Notes under the pieces: model-generated | What the model was told of the DNA's origin: nothing | Seen by the model: the letters and a program-made list of their open reading frames with translations, nothing else | Databases searched by the model: none | Program-made: the position numbers and the translations under genes | Shown here: positions 11,545 through 23,055 of the stretch, one piece after another | How positions within the stretch are numbered: position 1 is the first letter of the stretch | Layout of the letters: each line of letters begins with the position of its first letter | NCBI GenBank assembly: GCA_007258455.2 | Contig: VDFB02358134.1 | Span: forward strand, 216,117,565-216,181,564 | Origin: Sequoia sempervirens | Taxonomy: Eukaryota > Streptophyta > Pinopsida > Cupressales > Cupressaceae | Length of the DNA: 64,000 nt | Reading direction: 5' to 3'

Positions 11545-12360
11545 TTTTCCCAGTTATTACAAATTCCAATGCAACATGGGAAAGTAGATATGGAAAAGAT
11601 GTCCCCCTTGTACAAGTTATATCTAGGAGATGCATTCCACACCTCCTCTAGAAAAGAAATTTTACAAACACATCAAAAGAGTGTGGAGCTGATAGATGAA
11701 GTAGTGAAGGTGTTGCAGGAGAGTATTCTCAGTGTAAGTATTGATAATTCTTTATCTGGTGCACACAATTTGAAACTTTTACATGATTCTTTTAAAGAGT
11801 ATTCTAGTGGCCTTAAGAGAAGTTAGAGAAGGAGGTCAATAAGAAGGTGAATGATAGAAGGTTGGAAAACATAATAGATAAATGTGCCATTGCACATGGA
11901 AAATTATATAAAATCCTGAAAGAGGTGTAGAATTTTGTTGAAGAGGTCAAGGATTTATTTTAGTTTTTCTTGAAGTGGCCTAGCTCCACCAAAAACATAA
12001 AGGTTGAGATGGATTCCATTGAGGCACAAATTGACAAGGCATCTAGTGCATATGATCTAAGAAATTATGTAGATGGATCTACAAGATTAGCAATTGAAAA
12101 TTTTCATGAACATTTATTCCAAATACAAGAACAGAAGGAAAAGATTATAGTGTAGTTTGGATAGTTCAGAGACCTAGTGACTACAAAGTTCACATGTATA
12201 TCTAGTGCTCTGATTAATACAGAGAAATCAATGATGTTGAATCCAATACCTAGTACTCTAGATGATGGAGAAGAAATACTCATGGAGTTTGAGACTATGA
12301 ACCACATTCTTGGACTAGTAAAGAAAGGTTGGGAAGATAGTAAGAAAGATTAGGAAGCAC
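11545..12360 (+). pseudogene. Acidic/coiled-coil ORF, 3' part
   Basis: Plus-strand frame starting near 11569 (MGKVDMEKMSPLYKLYLGD) and continuing past several stops to about 12360. It contains heptad-like runs (ELIDEVVKVLQESI, AIENFHEHLFQIQEQKEK) suggesting coiled coil. With 664-1057 and 10171-10365 it makes one ORF of roughly 450-500 codons. The product is unknown. It lies just upstream of polypurine tracts and a copia-type LTR, which would fit an accessory or env-like position, but no transmembrane segment is seen. Confidence 0.45.
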
Positions 12361-12738
12361 CCCTTGCAAAATTGCAAGTGTTATACACTTCTTCCGATTG
12401 ATCTGTATATATTTATTTTCTATTTATGCATTTCATATTTTGTTGTATATATGCGGAAGATAGTAGTGCAATTTTTTGATGGATAACACTGTTAGGGGGA
12501 GTTGGTTAGATTTTTGAAGGAATCTGTTACTCTTATATATATATATATGAAAGGGGGAGAAGGAAAAAGAAGAGCAAGTATATGTGAATGATGTTAAAGG
12601 GGAGCAAAGAACAGGAAATATGCATGCACCCTTTACCATTGATGTCAAAGAGGGAGAAATTTTTTGTTGAGGAGAGTAGTTTGGAGAATGCATGGAGAAG
12701 AATTGATGCATGGTTCCATCAATAACAAAGGGGGAGAT
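12361..12738 (+). other. 3' untranslated region with repeated polypurine tracts
   Basis: Non-coding, with at least four purine runs: GAAAGGGGGAGAAGG near 12548, AAAGGGGAG near 12595, AAAGAGGGAGAAA near 12648, and AAAGGGGGAGA at 12727-12737. The last directly precedes the LTR and is the best candidate for the functional PPT. A TA repeat lies near 12535-12547. Confidence 0.65.
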
Positions 12739-14073
12739 TGTTGGAAGTTTGAGGAGATTGTCTATGATATGGCTATTGGCAACATGAGCATATATACTAT
12801 TGTCATTTATGTCAACATTTTTGTTTTATTGGTGAAGCATGAGTGAGTATGGAGATGGTAATTCAACATATATATGTAGATGTTTTGCTCTAGTGCAAGG
12901 TAGATATGTTGGTTAAATGGATAAGTGTCAGAACATAGTTTTTAAGTGTACAAAGCATCAGTTTTCTAGTTTGCATTTGTTTGTCTTGAAGTATTTTGGT
13001 CTATAGTTCTAAGGTATAAATGGTGTGTGTTTGAGGAAATTAAATCAAAATTTTCATGTCCTTATGTCCTCTAGTGCAAAATTTATGATTGACAGAATAT
13101 CAAGTTTTCTAGTGACAATTTAACCAATATAAAGTGCATATTTGGATTGTTTCGCATCCCATTACAGAAGCATATTTGGTTATGTGGGAGTTTTTATAGG
13201 TTTTATCAGGATGTTTATTTCAAGTGTGTGTGTTTTAGAGGTCCACATGTTAGTTTGTGGATAATCAGTTAGTGTATTTTAGTGTTGTCTCACTAGCGGT
13301 TTTGACTTGAAAAAGTTTGGAGTCATGCGAAGTTAAAATAAGTGTTGATCAGTTATGTGGGAGCTTTTATAGGTCCATTCCAACCTATTTGGATGTATTA
13401 CAAGTTTTTTTTTCTTTTAAAAGTGTGTATGGTTTGATCTTGACCCGACAAGTTATTGTTTTGCATGCTACATCTAATTAGGTTGACCTAATTGACGTTG
13501 TAGGTGGTTGTGAATGAAATGGATGTAAGTGTAAGATCATTTTGGTATTGGAGAGTGATGAGGATGATGATTAAGTTGTGTGTGTGAATTACTAGTAATT
13601 AGAGTGTGAATGTGATGTGAATGAAGATCAAAATAAAGTGTTAGAGCAGATTAGTATGAAGTGTGTTGCTTCAGTGTTTTGAGTTTCAATGGAACTACAT
13701 TTTTTGCTTATTATAGATGCATTTTTAGCAATTTATATCTTGGCAGTGTGTCACCCCTTTTTCTTTTATCTTTCTTTCTTTTTATGGGTATTGAGTCCAC
13801 CAGATAGTGAGTCCACCTGGTAGTGATCCTTTTTATAACATCTTGTAACTAGTTATAATATATTGTGAGCTAATCCTCGCCATGTTTTTTCCCTTTATTA
13901 GGTTTTCCACATAAATATCTAGTGTTCATGTGTTATGTAATTTGATGATTACTTTCATGGTTTCTTTCCTTATTGCAATTTGAATATGATGTGTGGAATG
14001 AATGCTTAAATGTTTAAATGGTTTTAGAGAATACCGATTCGCTCCCCCCCCTGAGTATTTCAGGTGTTCAACA
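12739..14073 (+). repeat. 3' LTR of a plus-strand copia-type element
   Basis: Starts TGTTGGAAGTTTGAGG directly after the PPT and ends GGTGTTCAACA. Its 3' end (GATTCGCTCCCCCC..., GTGTTCAACA) matches the end of the LTR of the minus-strand copia at 16543. The start also resembles that LTR. The partner 5' LTR is not in the window. It abuts the truncated copia pol at 14074. Confidence 0.8.
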
Positions 14074-15390
14074 CTTTTCTAGAGCTTCTTTCACTTCAAT
14101 TTTCATCTCCTTTTCTTTCTCTTCATATTTTTATTCTTCACGACAAGGGGGTTCATAAGATTCATATCCTTCTATCAACACAGAAATCTGGTGTGGTTCT
14201 TCATCCACTTTGACTCTTGCACTTTCAACAATCTTCTTCAACCTTTTATTGTAGCACTGATATGCTTTGGTCTTTCTAGAGTATCCAAGGAAGATTCCTT
14301 CATCAGATCTTGCACCAAACTTTCCTAATTTTTTATTCATCTCTCATGATATAGAATTTACTTCTAAACACTCTAAAATATTTCACAATAGGAGGTTTAC
14401 CATACCATAACTCATAAGGAGTCTTTGAAATATTCACTCTTTCTTGTCCTCTATTAAGTATGTATACTACAATATGAATAGCTTCTATCCAATAGACATC
14501 CAATATATTTTCTTCTTTCATCATAGTCCGTGTTTCCTCTTGAATTGTTCTATTCTTCCTATCCATAACTCCATTCTATTGAGGAGTTCTAGGGGGTGAT
14601 AATTTTCTCTTTATTCCATGATCTTCATAAAAAATATTACTCATTTGAAGTAAATTCACCACCCAGATCTCAGAAACTTGATTTTTAGATCCATTTCATT
14701 CTCAACCATAGATTTAAAAGCTTTAATATTATCTAGAGCTTCTGATTTCTCTTTGAGAAATATTACCCAAGTCATTCTATAATAATCATCAATCAAAAAT
14801 ATAAAATATTTGTCACCATGAGAGCTTCTTATTCTGGTAGGTCCACATAGATTTGTATGCACCAACTCCAAAGGTCCTACAGCAGAATATTCTTTAGTCT
14901 TGAACCTCTACTTTGTCTGATTCCAAACTGATATTCCTTGCAGATTGCATTGATAGGCTTTATAATCCTTGACAAATCTCTCATAGAATTAGTAGATTTG
15001 ATCTTCACTAGGTTATCAAAATTGATGTGACCCATTCTTATATTCCATAGCCAAATTTCATTAATTTGAGACATAAAGCACTTAACACCACCACCTTTGA
15101 GTTTATTAACATTAAATTTTGTCATTATTCTTGTAGCAACCAAAGTTTTAGATCTTCTTTTTTGGATTTCACAACCATCATCCTGAAACACCAAATTGTA
15201 TCATTTGCTACATATTTTTCCTACACTAATAAGATTATGTTGGAGACCCTTGACATAAATAACATCATCCTTTTCATGCTTATCATCAAAATTAATTGAA
15301 CCTTTTCCACAGATCTTAGCAGATGTATCATCACCAAACTTAACAAGACCACCATCATACTTTTGAAGTTTAAAAATTATTCTTATCACC
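14074..15390 (-). pseudogene. copia integrase remnant
   Basis: Minus-strand frames give, in order, a GAG-pre-integrase segment (LWNIRMGHINFDNLVKI), the core start (VHTNLCGPTR), IDDYYRMTWVIFLKEKSEA, a broken second catalytic region (GGEFTSNE after a one-base shift), NGVMDRKNRTIQEETRT, and the C-terminal KFGARSDEGIFLGYS. The first catalytic Asp is Asn (HTN for HTD, a G-to-A change), the second Asp is lost at the frameshift, and the catalytic Glu of the ERKNR motif is Asp. All three active-site positions are therefore damaged. The normal enzyme inserts the cDNA into the genome. Confidence 0.75.
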
Positions 15391-15424
15391 TGTCATATGA
15401 TTTGAGCATCCACTATCAATTATC
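15391..15424 (-). pseudogene. copia protease active-site region
   Basis: The minus frame reads IIDSGCSNHMTGDKNNF, the classic copia aspartic protease signature (D-S-G-C-S-N-H-M-T-G) with intact Asp-Ser-Gly. In-frame stops lie just before it (NY*) and just after it (F*), so the enzyme is not expressed as part of a polyprotein. Confidence 0.75.
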
Positions 15425-16500
15425 TAGTAATTCTTCTCCTCTCTTGCATGAGAAGCAGACACCATAGTTCCTTCAATATTTTGACCTATTTCTAGAGCAT
15501 TTTCCTTCACACATATTTTAGGATTAGTAAAATTAGTTCCAACATTTAAAGCCACAAATAAGAATTCATCACTATCATCATTAAGATAGTCTAATTCCTC
15601 ATTATTAGATACACCATTGTCTTTTTCAACATAGTAACCCTTCTTAACTGATTTACCTTTATGATCCTTTTTTTTCATTTGTAACTTTGATTGGATATTT
15701 AGAAGCATAATGACCTATGTTTCCACAATTGAAACACTTAAAGGGTAACTTACCTTTGTATTTACCAGTGCCATATTTCAATCTCATTATAAAACTTGCT
15801 TCCACCTCATCAAGATCATCCAAATCTGATTCATCACCCTTCTTTGTCTTACTGACTTTAAAGGAAGTTTATTTATTTGTAACATCTTTACCAAACTCTC
15901 TCAATTCAAAATAAAGTAAAGAACCAAACATCTAATCTCTAGAATATTGATCTAAATCTTGAGCTTCCTCAATAGCAAAAAAATTAGAACTATATAATTT
16001 AGGAAGAGTTCTTAATACCTTTTTCACAACTTCACTTTCTTCTAGTTTACCACCAAGATCATTGATGGCATTAACAACTTCATCCACTTTGAGCATGTAG
16101 GTTGTAATTTATTCATCTTCTGACATCCTTAGGTTTTCGAATTTGGCTTTGTAGTTTTGCACCTTTGCTTACTTGACCTTATCATCTCCTTCATAAATGC
16201 TCTACAATTTTACTCATACCTCTTTAGCAATTTTAAGACTTATCATTTTTCCAAGTTTAGAATTAGAAAGACCACTCAGGATAGCATTTCTTACTTTTCC
16301 ATTATTCTCATAATCATTGATCTCATCATCACTTGTCGGACAAGTAGTTGGCATAGAATATCCAATTTCAATTGAACTCCAAAGACCAAAACCTAGAGAA
16401 ACAAGAAATGATTCCATATGGCTTTCTAGTAAGCATAATTCATTTTGTCAAACATAGGAGCTTTGACACCCTTCTTGCGTACCATCTAGATCTACCTCAA
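15425..16500 (-). pseudogene. copia gag remnant (UBN2-like, zinc knuckle)
   Basis: Minus-strand segments in order: MESFLVSLGFGLWSSIEIGY (near 16417), AILSGLSNSKLGKMISLKIA, AKFENLRM-type text in a broken frame, then a basic linker and the zinc knuckle CFNCGNIGHYASKYP near 15690-15740. The last knuckle Cys is Tyr (TGT to TAT). After the knuckle, a Lys/Glu-rich linker leads to the protease. This matches the capsid-nucleocapsid layout of Ty1/copia gag. Frame changes occur around 16430 and 15920. Confidence 0.65.
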
Positions 16501-16523
16501 GAGGTTAAGCTTCTTCCACAAAA

Positions 16524-16542
16524 CCATTACTTGAATACCAAT
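16524..16542 (-). promoter_or_regulatory. Primer-binding site (initiator tRNA-Met type)
   Basis: On the minus strand, ATTGGTATTCAAGTAATGG follows the LTR end (TCAAACA). TTGGTAT at this place resembles the TGGTATCAGAGC primer site for initiator tRNA-Met usual in plant copia elements, with several mismatches. Confidence 0.65.
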
Positions 16543-18148
16543 TGTTTGACACACAAGAAAACTGAGAAGGGTGAATCAGTTGTACATTAAAACATCAAAC
16601 CCTTATTAACTTTTATATCTTCATTAAGCATCAATAGAAAGTAAACATATGAAATATTAACACAATAACACCATACACAAGAGAACACCAAATTTATGTG
16701 GAAAACTATAATTAGGGAAAACCGCAATGAGGATTAGATCACATATATATGAATAAAAACACCAATACAATAGGATTACTACCCAAAAGAGAAGAAAGTC
16801 TCATTACCAAGGGCTCACTACCCAAAGGATTGACTATTTAGAAGAAAGAAGAAAGAAGAAAGGAAGAATACTGTTATAGAGAGATTCACTATCTTAGAGA
16901 AATAGGAAAAAAACACCACTACAACTTTGCACCATCCACAACCTTTGGCTCACTACCTCCAACAACTTCAGGAACACTGAAAATATAGACACATTCTACT
17001 CACTGCATCTGAAGTCATAGGAATTTAAGCTCACACTCAGATCACCACACTTGATTACATTCACATCTCTTAACACCTTTACACTTGCCACACTTATCTC
17101 CAAAAAATCACCTTGTATTTATACCATTTGTAAACTAAATAATTTTAATTGGGTCAGTCTCAGTGAAACGTATGCACCTCAAATGTGCAACACCAAATAG
17201 GTCAGCAATAAACACTTTTATGGTGGAAATAAGTGAAGGTAGACCACACCAAAGGTTAACTAGGACCCAAATCTACATCGACACACTTCACCACACTTCT
17301 ACAAACAACAAACAACCTCTACAATTAGCGCTAGCATTTTAGGTCATCTAAACCTACACTAACACTAAAAAGCAACCACATACACGTCTCTCAAGGTCCA
17401 AAAAACACCACACAGACCATGTAGAAGCACTCCACAATATTCCAAAATATTCCACATCATCAAAATATCCAAAACCACTACTACTACCACTAGAACCAAG
17501 CTTACAGAGCAACTCAAAACTCAACACTCCAAGGGAAGGTAGGTGTAAAAAATATTGGCACATTCCCAAATCTGTAAGACAAGAAACAACAACATGGAGA
17601 AATGTGAAGCAATTCCATTTTTCCCAAACAACCTTCTTCATAGGAAAACACGTCAAACACAACTTCCACTACCACACAATCTATAACCTAAAATTTTGGA
17701 TATAACACTTTTGAACACATTTGATCATCACATCCAAATAACACAAGAATATCTTCAACCATGAAGAAATTTGGAGCATAACACTGAACACACCTCTATC
17801 ACCATGCACACTCTTTTATCCAAATTTTCTCAAAAGCACTTGGAAACCAAGTGAACCAACTACATCAAAAACACCACAAACATCCCCTCAAAATATCTAT
17901 AACACCTAAAAAAATTTCTCAATACCATAAACACTTTTCAATATAACCAAAATATAGATGACAACATAGTGCAACCCTCTCTAAAAACTCCAATAATCTC
18001 CACACTAGGGATTGACATCAATGTGACATCAAACCACAACATGTCTACACTAGCACCAACACTAACAACATTAATGACAACACCAACACTTTCCAAAAAT
18101 ATCCATACTATTGACATCAATGACCACATCATTATCATACTTTCAACA
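16543..18148 (-). repeat. 5' LTR of the minus-strand copia
   Basis: Plus-strand ends are TGTTTGACACAC and CTTTCAACA, so on the minus strand the LTR starts TGTTGAAAG and ends GTGTCAAACA. It shares its first about 50 bases in outline with the plus-strand LTR at 12739 (GTCATTGATGTCAATAGTAT versus a similar run there). The length of about 1606 bp is typical of long copia LTRs. No ORF is supported inside; the minus frame at 17354-17662 is a shadow. Confidence 0.7.
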
Positions 18149-19828
18149 ATAAGAGAGTTGAGTGTGCTAATCCTTGTTATGTTTACTAATTGTTTTACAT
18201 AAGCTTTGTTTAATTGTTTTGTTTGTTGCTTTTGCTTGACCATTATATTGTGGGTAATAAGGTGTGGTAAAATGATGTTGAATGTGAATTTTTTTCAAAA
18301 ATTTCTTCACTTCATTATTCTTAAATGGTGTCCCATTATCTAAAACTAAAGTGGAAGGAAGACCAAATCGATTAATAATGTTTTCCAAGATAAAATGATA
18401 GATTACATTAGTAGTCATGGAGGGAAGAGGAATTTCCTCTACCCATTTCATGAAATAATCTGTAGCAATGATTATAAATGTATGTCCTAAAGAAGAATAA
18501 GGAGAAATATTTCCAATAAGATCCTAACCCCACATTGAAAATGGCTAAATAGGAACTTGGCCTTGAAGTTTAGAAGTAGGAGTGTGAATCGAATTGTTAT
18601 GCTCTTGAAATTTATGACATTTCTTAACATGATCAAAGTGATCTTGTTCCATGTTTTTCCAATAATATCCTATGTAGATTAAATTTTGGACTAACAATAT
18701 TCCTCTGAAATGGCCCCCACAAGTACCTACATGAGCTTCTTCAAGGGCTATAGGGATTTCAGATTGTTTAAGGCATCTAAGAAATAGACGATTAAATGAC
18801 CACCTATATAATACATCTTCCACGATTATGTATCGAGTTGTAAGTTTCTAAACACGAGATCTAGTGTTCTTGGTAGTTGGTTCAGGAAAGGTACCTTCTT
18901 TCAGATAATTGAATATCAATGTATACCATTCACTAGAGGCTTCAATATTGGTAACTAATGTTTCCTTCATATTTTCATTTATTGATGGTTTTGTGAGAGT
19001 GTGGATAATGAATGTGAAGTTCGTGGAAGAAACTTCAAGAGAAACAAGGGAAACAACACTTGCCATTGCATATACATGTAGATTATCCTTTCATGGAACA
19101 TTGTCAATAGTGTGTGATTCAAAAAACTCTAGAAACGTCATTTTGAGGTCTTTGTATTGTGATAATTGTTATCAATTTTTCACAACTCGAATTGACAGAG
19201 TTGATTAATTCAAGATCATTTTAAGGTGGAAAATTTTCAATTCATTTATGTAGTTTCTTAAACCATTGAATGTATTCGAGTTTAGAAGAGTTGTTTAGTT
19301 TAAGTGTGCAATGTGTTTCAGTTTTCCATTCATGATTTACAACATAAGAGGTTGCATGAGATATAAAGAAAAGTGCTTTCATTTTGTATTGATTTATCCA
19401 TTCCATAATGTTTCATACATTTTTGCAAAAGAAAGGTACATAATTGAACAAGATTGCACTAATGTTGTTTTCATATTCATTGGGATGGAAAGGAAGATCA
19501 AGTGTCCCACACAAGCCATGGGAATACCTGAGTCAATAGAACACAAGTAATGCACTATGCTACTGAAGATAAAAGAAATAAAGGAACACATAAGAAGAAA
19601 CATAGCAGTCATTTCCTAAGGTTTCTTCAAGTTGTCTTTGTTGTTGTTTCTCCCTCCTTGCTCATGTTCTCCAAGTGAACCTGTATATGATTGAGAAAGC
19701 TTTGTTAGAGCTCGGGTTATGAATCCTCCTATATGATCTATCAATAGTAATATAGAACATTGCTTGTGGTGCATTGAATCAGTTAATGAAATGCCAAAAG
19801 TGTGAAAAAGGAACAAAAGAGATGAAAC
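18149..19828 (-). pseudogene. Gypsy pol remnant: integrase and upstream region
   Basis: The minus frames give an H2C2 zinc-finger region near 18600-18800 (EEAHVGTCGGHFRG..., VKKCHKFQEH), the core start WG-stop-DLIGNI, IIIATDYFMKWVEEIPLPSM, LVLDNGTPFKNNEVKKFL, and YYPQYNGQAKATNKT (18167-18451). The last motif should contain the catalytic Glu but has Lys (G-to-A). Upstream, 18848-19837 contains further minus frames that may be RNase H and linker, but they are too worn to assign. The remnant is truncated at 18149 by the copia LTR and at 19829 by the Tat-like LTR. Confidence 0.7.
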
Positions 19829-21090
19829 TGTAGACACCTAAATTTAATCACTTCCATATGATTAAATTTGTTGCATTCACGTCTATCATATTAATATTAA
19901 TTTATTAAATTAATATTACACCCTTTGTCCTATGAAGTACTTAATTTAATAATTAATACTGTATCGTTTACCCTTATTCCTCTCTAAATTAAATAAATAG
20001 ACTAATTTATTTAATTTAGTCACTTGTCCTCCTTTTGATTTAAAAATCAATTTAAAAATTCCTCACTTTCTCTCTCCTTGTCACATCCTCCAACATTTTC
20101 CACTTGCCTCTAACCTTCTGTTAATTAGCCTAATCCAATATTTGCACAACCTTAACCAAAATCATTAACTAAATTTAGCACCTCTTTTTGGTCAATTCTT
20201 CCTTTTTTCCTTTTTGATGTTAACCCCCTTTTCTATGTGAATCTTTAATTCACATTTATTTGCTCTAGACTCCCCTCCTTTAAATGTGAATTTTTAATTC
20301 ACATTCCATTCTCCCAAGGCTTCTAGAACCTTGGACTTGTCACAATCTCCACATGTGACCAAGTCCCACCTTTTTGGAGCCCACCTTTTATCCTCCCCAC
20401 CTTTCCTTTTCCCATGTAGATTTTTGAGGAATTCTAAAATTCCTCAAAAGTCCCTTTCACTCCCACTTGGGGACAAGAAATCCCTTTTTGTGGAAATCTC
20501 CTCACCCCCAAGGTGCATGTCATTTTCCACCTCATGTACCTTCTTGACAACTCATCTCCACCTCATATCCCTTGTCAATTCACCCTCCACATGTCAAGAT
20601 GTGAGGGCGTGGGTTCTCAACCCACCATAGCCCTTCATCTTGGCCTTGTTGATCAATCTTGACCCATTGAATTCTCTAGAGAATTCAAATTCTCCTATAA
20701 ATACCCCCTCCTCAAGGGCATTTCACAACACTTAGCTATCTTGCACCCTTATGCTGTCATTTTGCATTCTCAACACTTTGCACTCTCATAACTACATGCT
20801 GTCCAAGCCTTTTTCAATCATTCAACCATCTTTGTCCATCATTTTGCATATTGAAGCTTGCATTATAGACATTCAAACAATCATCTAAGGAGCACACAAC
20901 CAATCTAAGCAAGGGCCAATCAAAGAAGTTTCAACAACAAGGGAGGTAAAAGTGTTTGTGTTTCATTTTATTTGCATTCCTTTTCGTTGTAACTCTCTTT
21001 TGGCTAATCTTGAGGTGTCCTTGGTGTTTTGTCTTTCATGTTTCTTAGTTATTTTGCACACTTAGAGTGGTAGGAATTCCAAGGTATACA
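19829..21090 (+). repeat. 5' LTR of element A
   Basis: Starts TGTAGACACC, like the LTR of element D (TGTAGACATC), and ends GGTATACA. A TATA box lies at 20696-20703. The distance from this end to the leader hairpin (827 nt) matches that in D (812 nt), which supports the boundary. The sequence after the end (TTTTCTGCACGGGACC) is not a PBS I recognise. Confidence 0.65.
20696..20703 (+). promoter_or_regulatory. TATA box in the LTR of element A
   Basis: TATAAATA in the context CTCCTATAAATACCCC, followed by a short C-rich stretch. This is the likely core promoter of the LTR; the transcript would start about 30 nt downstream. Confidence 0.6.
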
Positions 21091-21185
21091 TTTTCTGCAC
21101 GGGACCTACATACGTGGTCTTGCATTTACGTTTCTTTTTGAGTTAAGATTTTGAAAAGCTCACATGAGTTTTAGCCAAGCAGAGT

Positions 21186-21500
21186 TGGGGCGGTAGTGCC
21201 CCCCACAGAAGCCAAGTGTAGTGCCCTCAAGAGCTGGCGTGTAGCCCCCGAGTTGGCAGATACCAAGCAGTGAAGGCGGCACTTCCCCACTGTGAAAGGC
21301 GGTGTAGCACCTCAGCAGAGGCTATGTAGCCCCCACGAGGCCAAGCGCGAGGTGCCTGCAGAGCTGGGCGAGCCCCACAGAAAGGCGTAGCCAGAGTCAT
21401 GTAGCCCCACGAGTTGGGCGGTGTAGCCTTTACAGAGTTAAGGCAATACCAGAAAAGTTGGGCGGTAGCCCACGAGTTGGGTGCAACTTTACAGAAAGGC
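21186..21500 (+). repeat. Degenerate GC-rich minisatellite in leader of A
   Basis: About ten loose repeats built on 'gagttgggcggtgtagccccc' and 'acagaggc'. The block is much richer in G and C than its surroundings. It gives a spurious minus-strand frame at 21227-21511. Confidence 0.7.
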
Positions 21501-21916
21501 GCGTACTTCAATGTTAGCTTTGAGGGTAAAATGGGCGTTTTGGCTTCGTTTTTGCTCTAGTTTTTTGCTATATTTTCCTGATAACTCTCTAACGTTGTTC
21601 TGGCGAGAATATTGTTATTTTTCGCTAACGTTTTTGCAGCATATTGTGGCAAGATTTGACCAAAAAAAAAGTGAAAAAGAAAGAAGGACAACTAACATTT
21701 GTTTGCAGGAGCATCTACATAATCAGACTTTCAAAAATTATCTTTGCTGCTCTCAAACATAGTCTAATTAGGGGGATTAAATCTCATTGTTTGTTGTGGT
21801 TGCTTATTTTTGTGTTACCCAAGTGGGCATTGATTTGTTTTCACTTTCCCCTTGCACTTTGTGTGAGCCTGGGGAGTAGTTGGAAACAGTTGGTGTCTTC
21901 TTTTTAGTGGGACCTG

Positions 21917-21939
21917 CTTGGGGATTTCATCACCCCAAG
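21917..21939 (+). ncRNA. Conserved leader hairpin, loop ATTTCATCA (element A)
   Basis: Arms CTTGGGG (21917-21923) and CCCCAAG (21933-21939) are perfectly complementary around loop ATTTCATCA. The same loop with changed arms lies in the leaders of C (35557) and D (42283). See findings. Confidence 0.7.
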
Positions 21940-21969
21940 GGACGATTCCAACCACGTGTACCGGCGGGG

Positions 21970-21977
21970 TATATAAA
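21970..21977 (+). promoter_or_regulatory. TATA-like box in the leader of A
   Basis: TATATAAA follows the leader hairpin by 30 nt. Element D has TATATAAA 47 nt after its hairpin, and both are followed by TGTACTCC. This could be a second promoter inside the leader or only shared sequence. Confidence 0.3.
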
Positions 21978-22339
21978 GGGGAGAAACGGTAGTGCTGTAC
22001 TCCAATCCAGCTGCGTCAGAATTGGCGTGAGCCGGCCAGGTGATACTCAGATAGATCGGGAAGAGTTGGTCTCGAAATTTTCAAGATCTCACGGGTTCCC
22101 GACCACGCCAGGACGGACCGTGTTCACTAGTGCCCCTCACGCATCGAGAGTATATCATCGAGGACTCCCCTAGCTCTATGCATCCTAGATTAAGAGACTT
22201 CGCCTTGCTATACCCGTAATATTAATCAGATTGTGCTTGCTTTGAGTTTTTCCTTGTAAGTAAATATGTCAAATTTTGATACTTTGACTTGTTTCTCATC
22301 ATTTTGCGCCCCACATGTAAGCCTTCTACATCAAAACCA

Positions 22340-22550
22340 AACCTTTGTTCCCGCCAGAACGCGGTAGTCACTGCTTTGCTAGCTTAAAACGGTAGCATTG
22401 CTTTGGCCGCAAACGCAGCCTGCTTTTGCCGCGTAGAACGCAGTAGCCTTCGCTTTTGTCATAAGCATGGTAGCCTCTGCTTTTGTCAGCAGAACGCTGT
22501 AGCTTCGATTCGGGCCGCAGAAAACGCTGCCTACTGGCTTTGGCTGCCAA
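22340..22550 (+). repeat. Second minisatellite in leader of A
   Basis: About six degenerate copies of a unit near 'cagaacgcggtagccttcgc' with 'ttttg' between. Similar in style to, but different in sequence from, the block at 21186. Confidence 0.6.
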
Positions 22551-23055
22551 CTCCTCGAAAGTATTCCTATTTGGATTCATATTTAGCCTCTAAATCACTA
22601 CTTAATCGTTCCCAACTATCATCCCATTATCCTAAGCCTCCCAAAACCTCCATTTCATCCATTTAAACCCCCATTCTACCACCCCAAATTTTTACGAATC
22701 ACCTCTAATCTACCTTTTCACTTTAATTTTCCATTCACAAGTCAATACCCTCACCTAACAAACATCACAACTTTACCATTCACACCTCCTAAACACCGCC
22801 CTAACCTTGCATTACAAAGTGGTTATCTAAATTGACTATAGCGCTTGAACTTGATTATTGGTCTTTAACTTCAACCCCAATCAATTTGCCTCCATCTTGA
22901 GGTGAATTCAGTGTTGCCAATTATCATCCTCGGCCCAATCAATCCATTCCTAGCTTAAGGTGGATTCGGTGCCATAATCATCCTATCAATCAATCAAAGC
23001 TCTAGGGTTACTGAAGGTAATCTCACGTGATCAAGTTTGGGGTCTCTCTCTCACG

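Larger units (their letters stand above)
14074..18148 (-). mobile_element. Ty1/copia element, 3' truncated
   Basis: Minus orientation: LTR (16543-18148), PBS, gag with zinc knuckle, protease, then integrase. The order protease-integrase before RT defines Ty1/copia. The sequence stops at 14074, in the region after the integrase C-terminus, so RT and RNase H and the 3' LTR are absent, replaced by the plus-strand copia LTR. It is inserted in, or adjoins, a minus-strand gypsy integrase at 18149. Confidence 0.8.

Noticed and set aside
17354..17662. 102-codon minus frame inside the copia LTR
   Set aside because: Lies in LTR sequence, has biased Cys/Phe/Leu composition and no homologous frame in the related LTR at 12739.
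19806..19828. Purine-rich run before the LTR of A, looking like a PPT
   Set aside because: Upstream sequence is a minus-strand pol remnant, which reads through the run as coding. A plus-strand PPT there has no element to serve, so I treat it as chance.
22286..22310. CATCATTTTGCGCCCCAC, looking like an LTR end and PBS
   Set aside because: The leader hairpin lies upstream of it, whereas in C and D it lies downstream of the PBS. The boundary at 21090 gives a consistent 827-nt distance.
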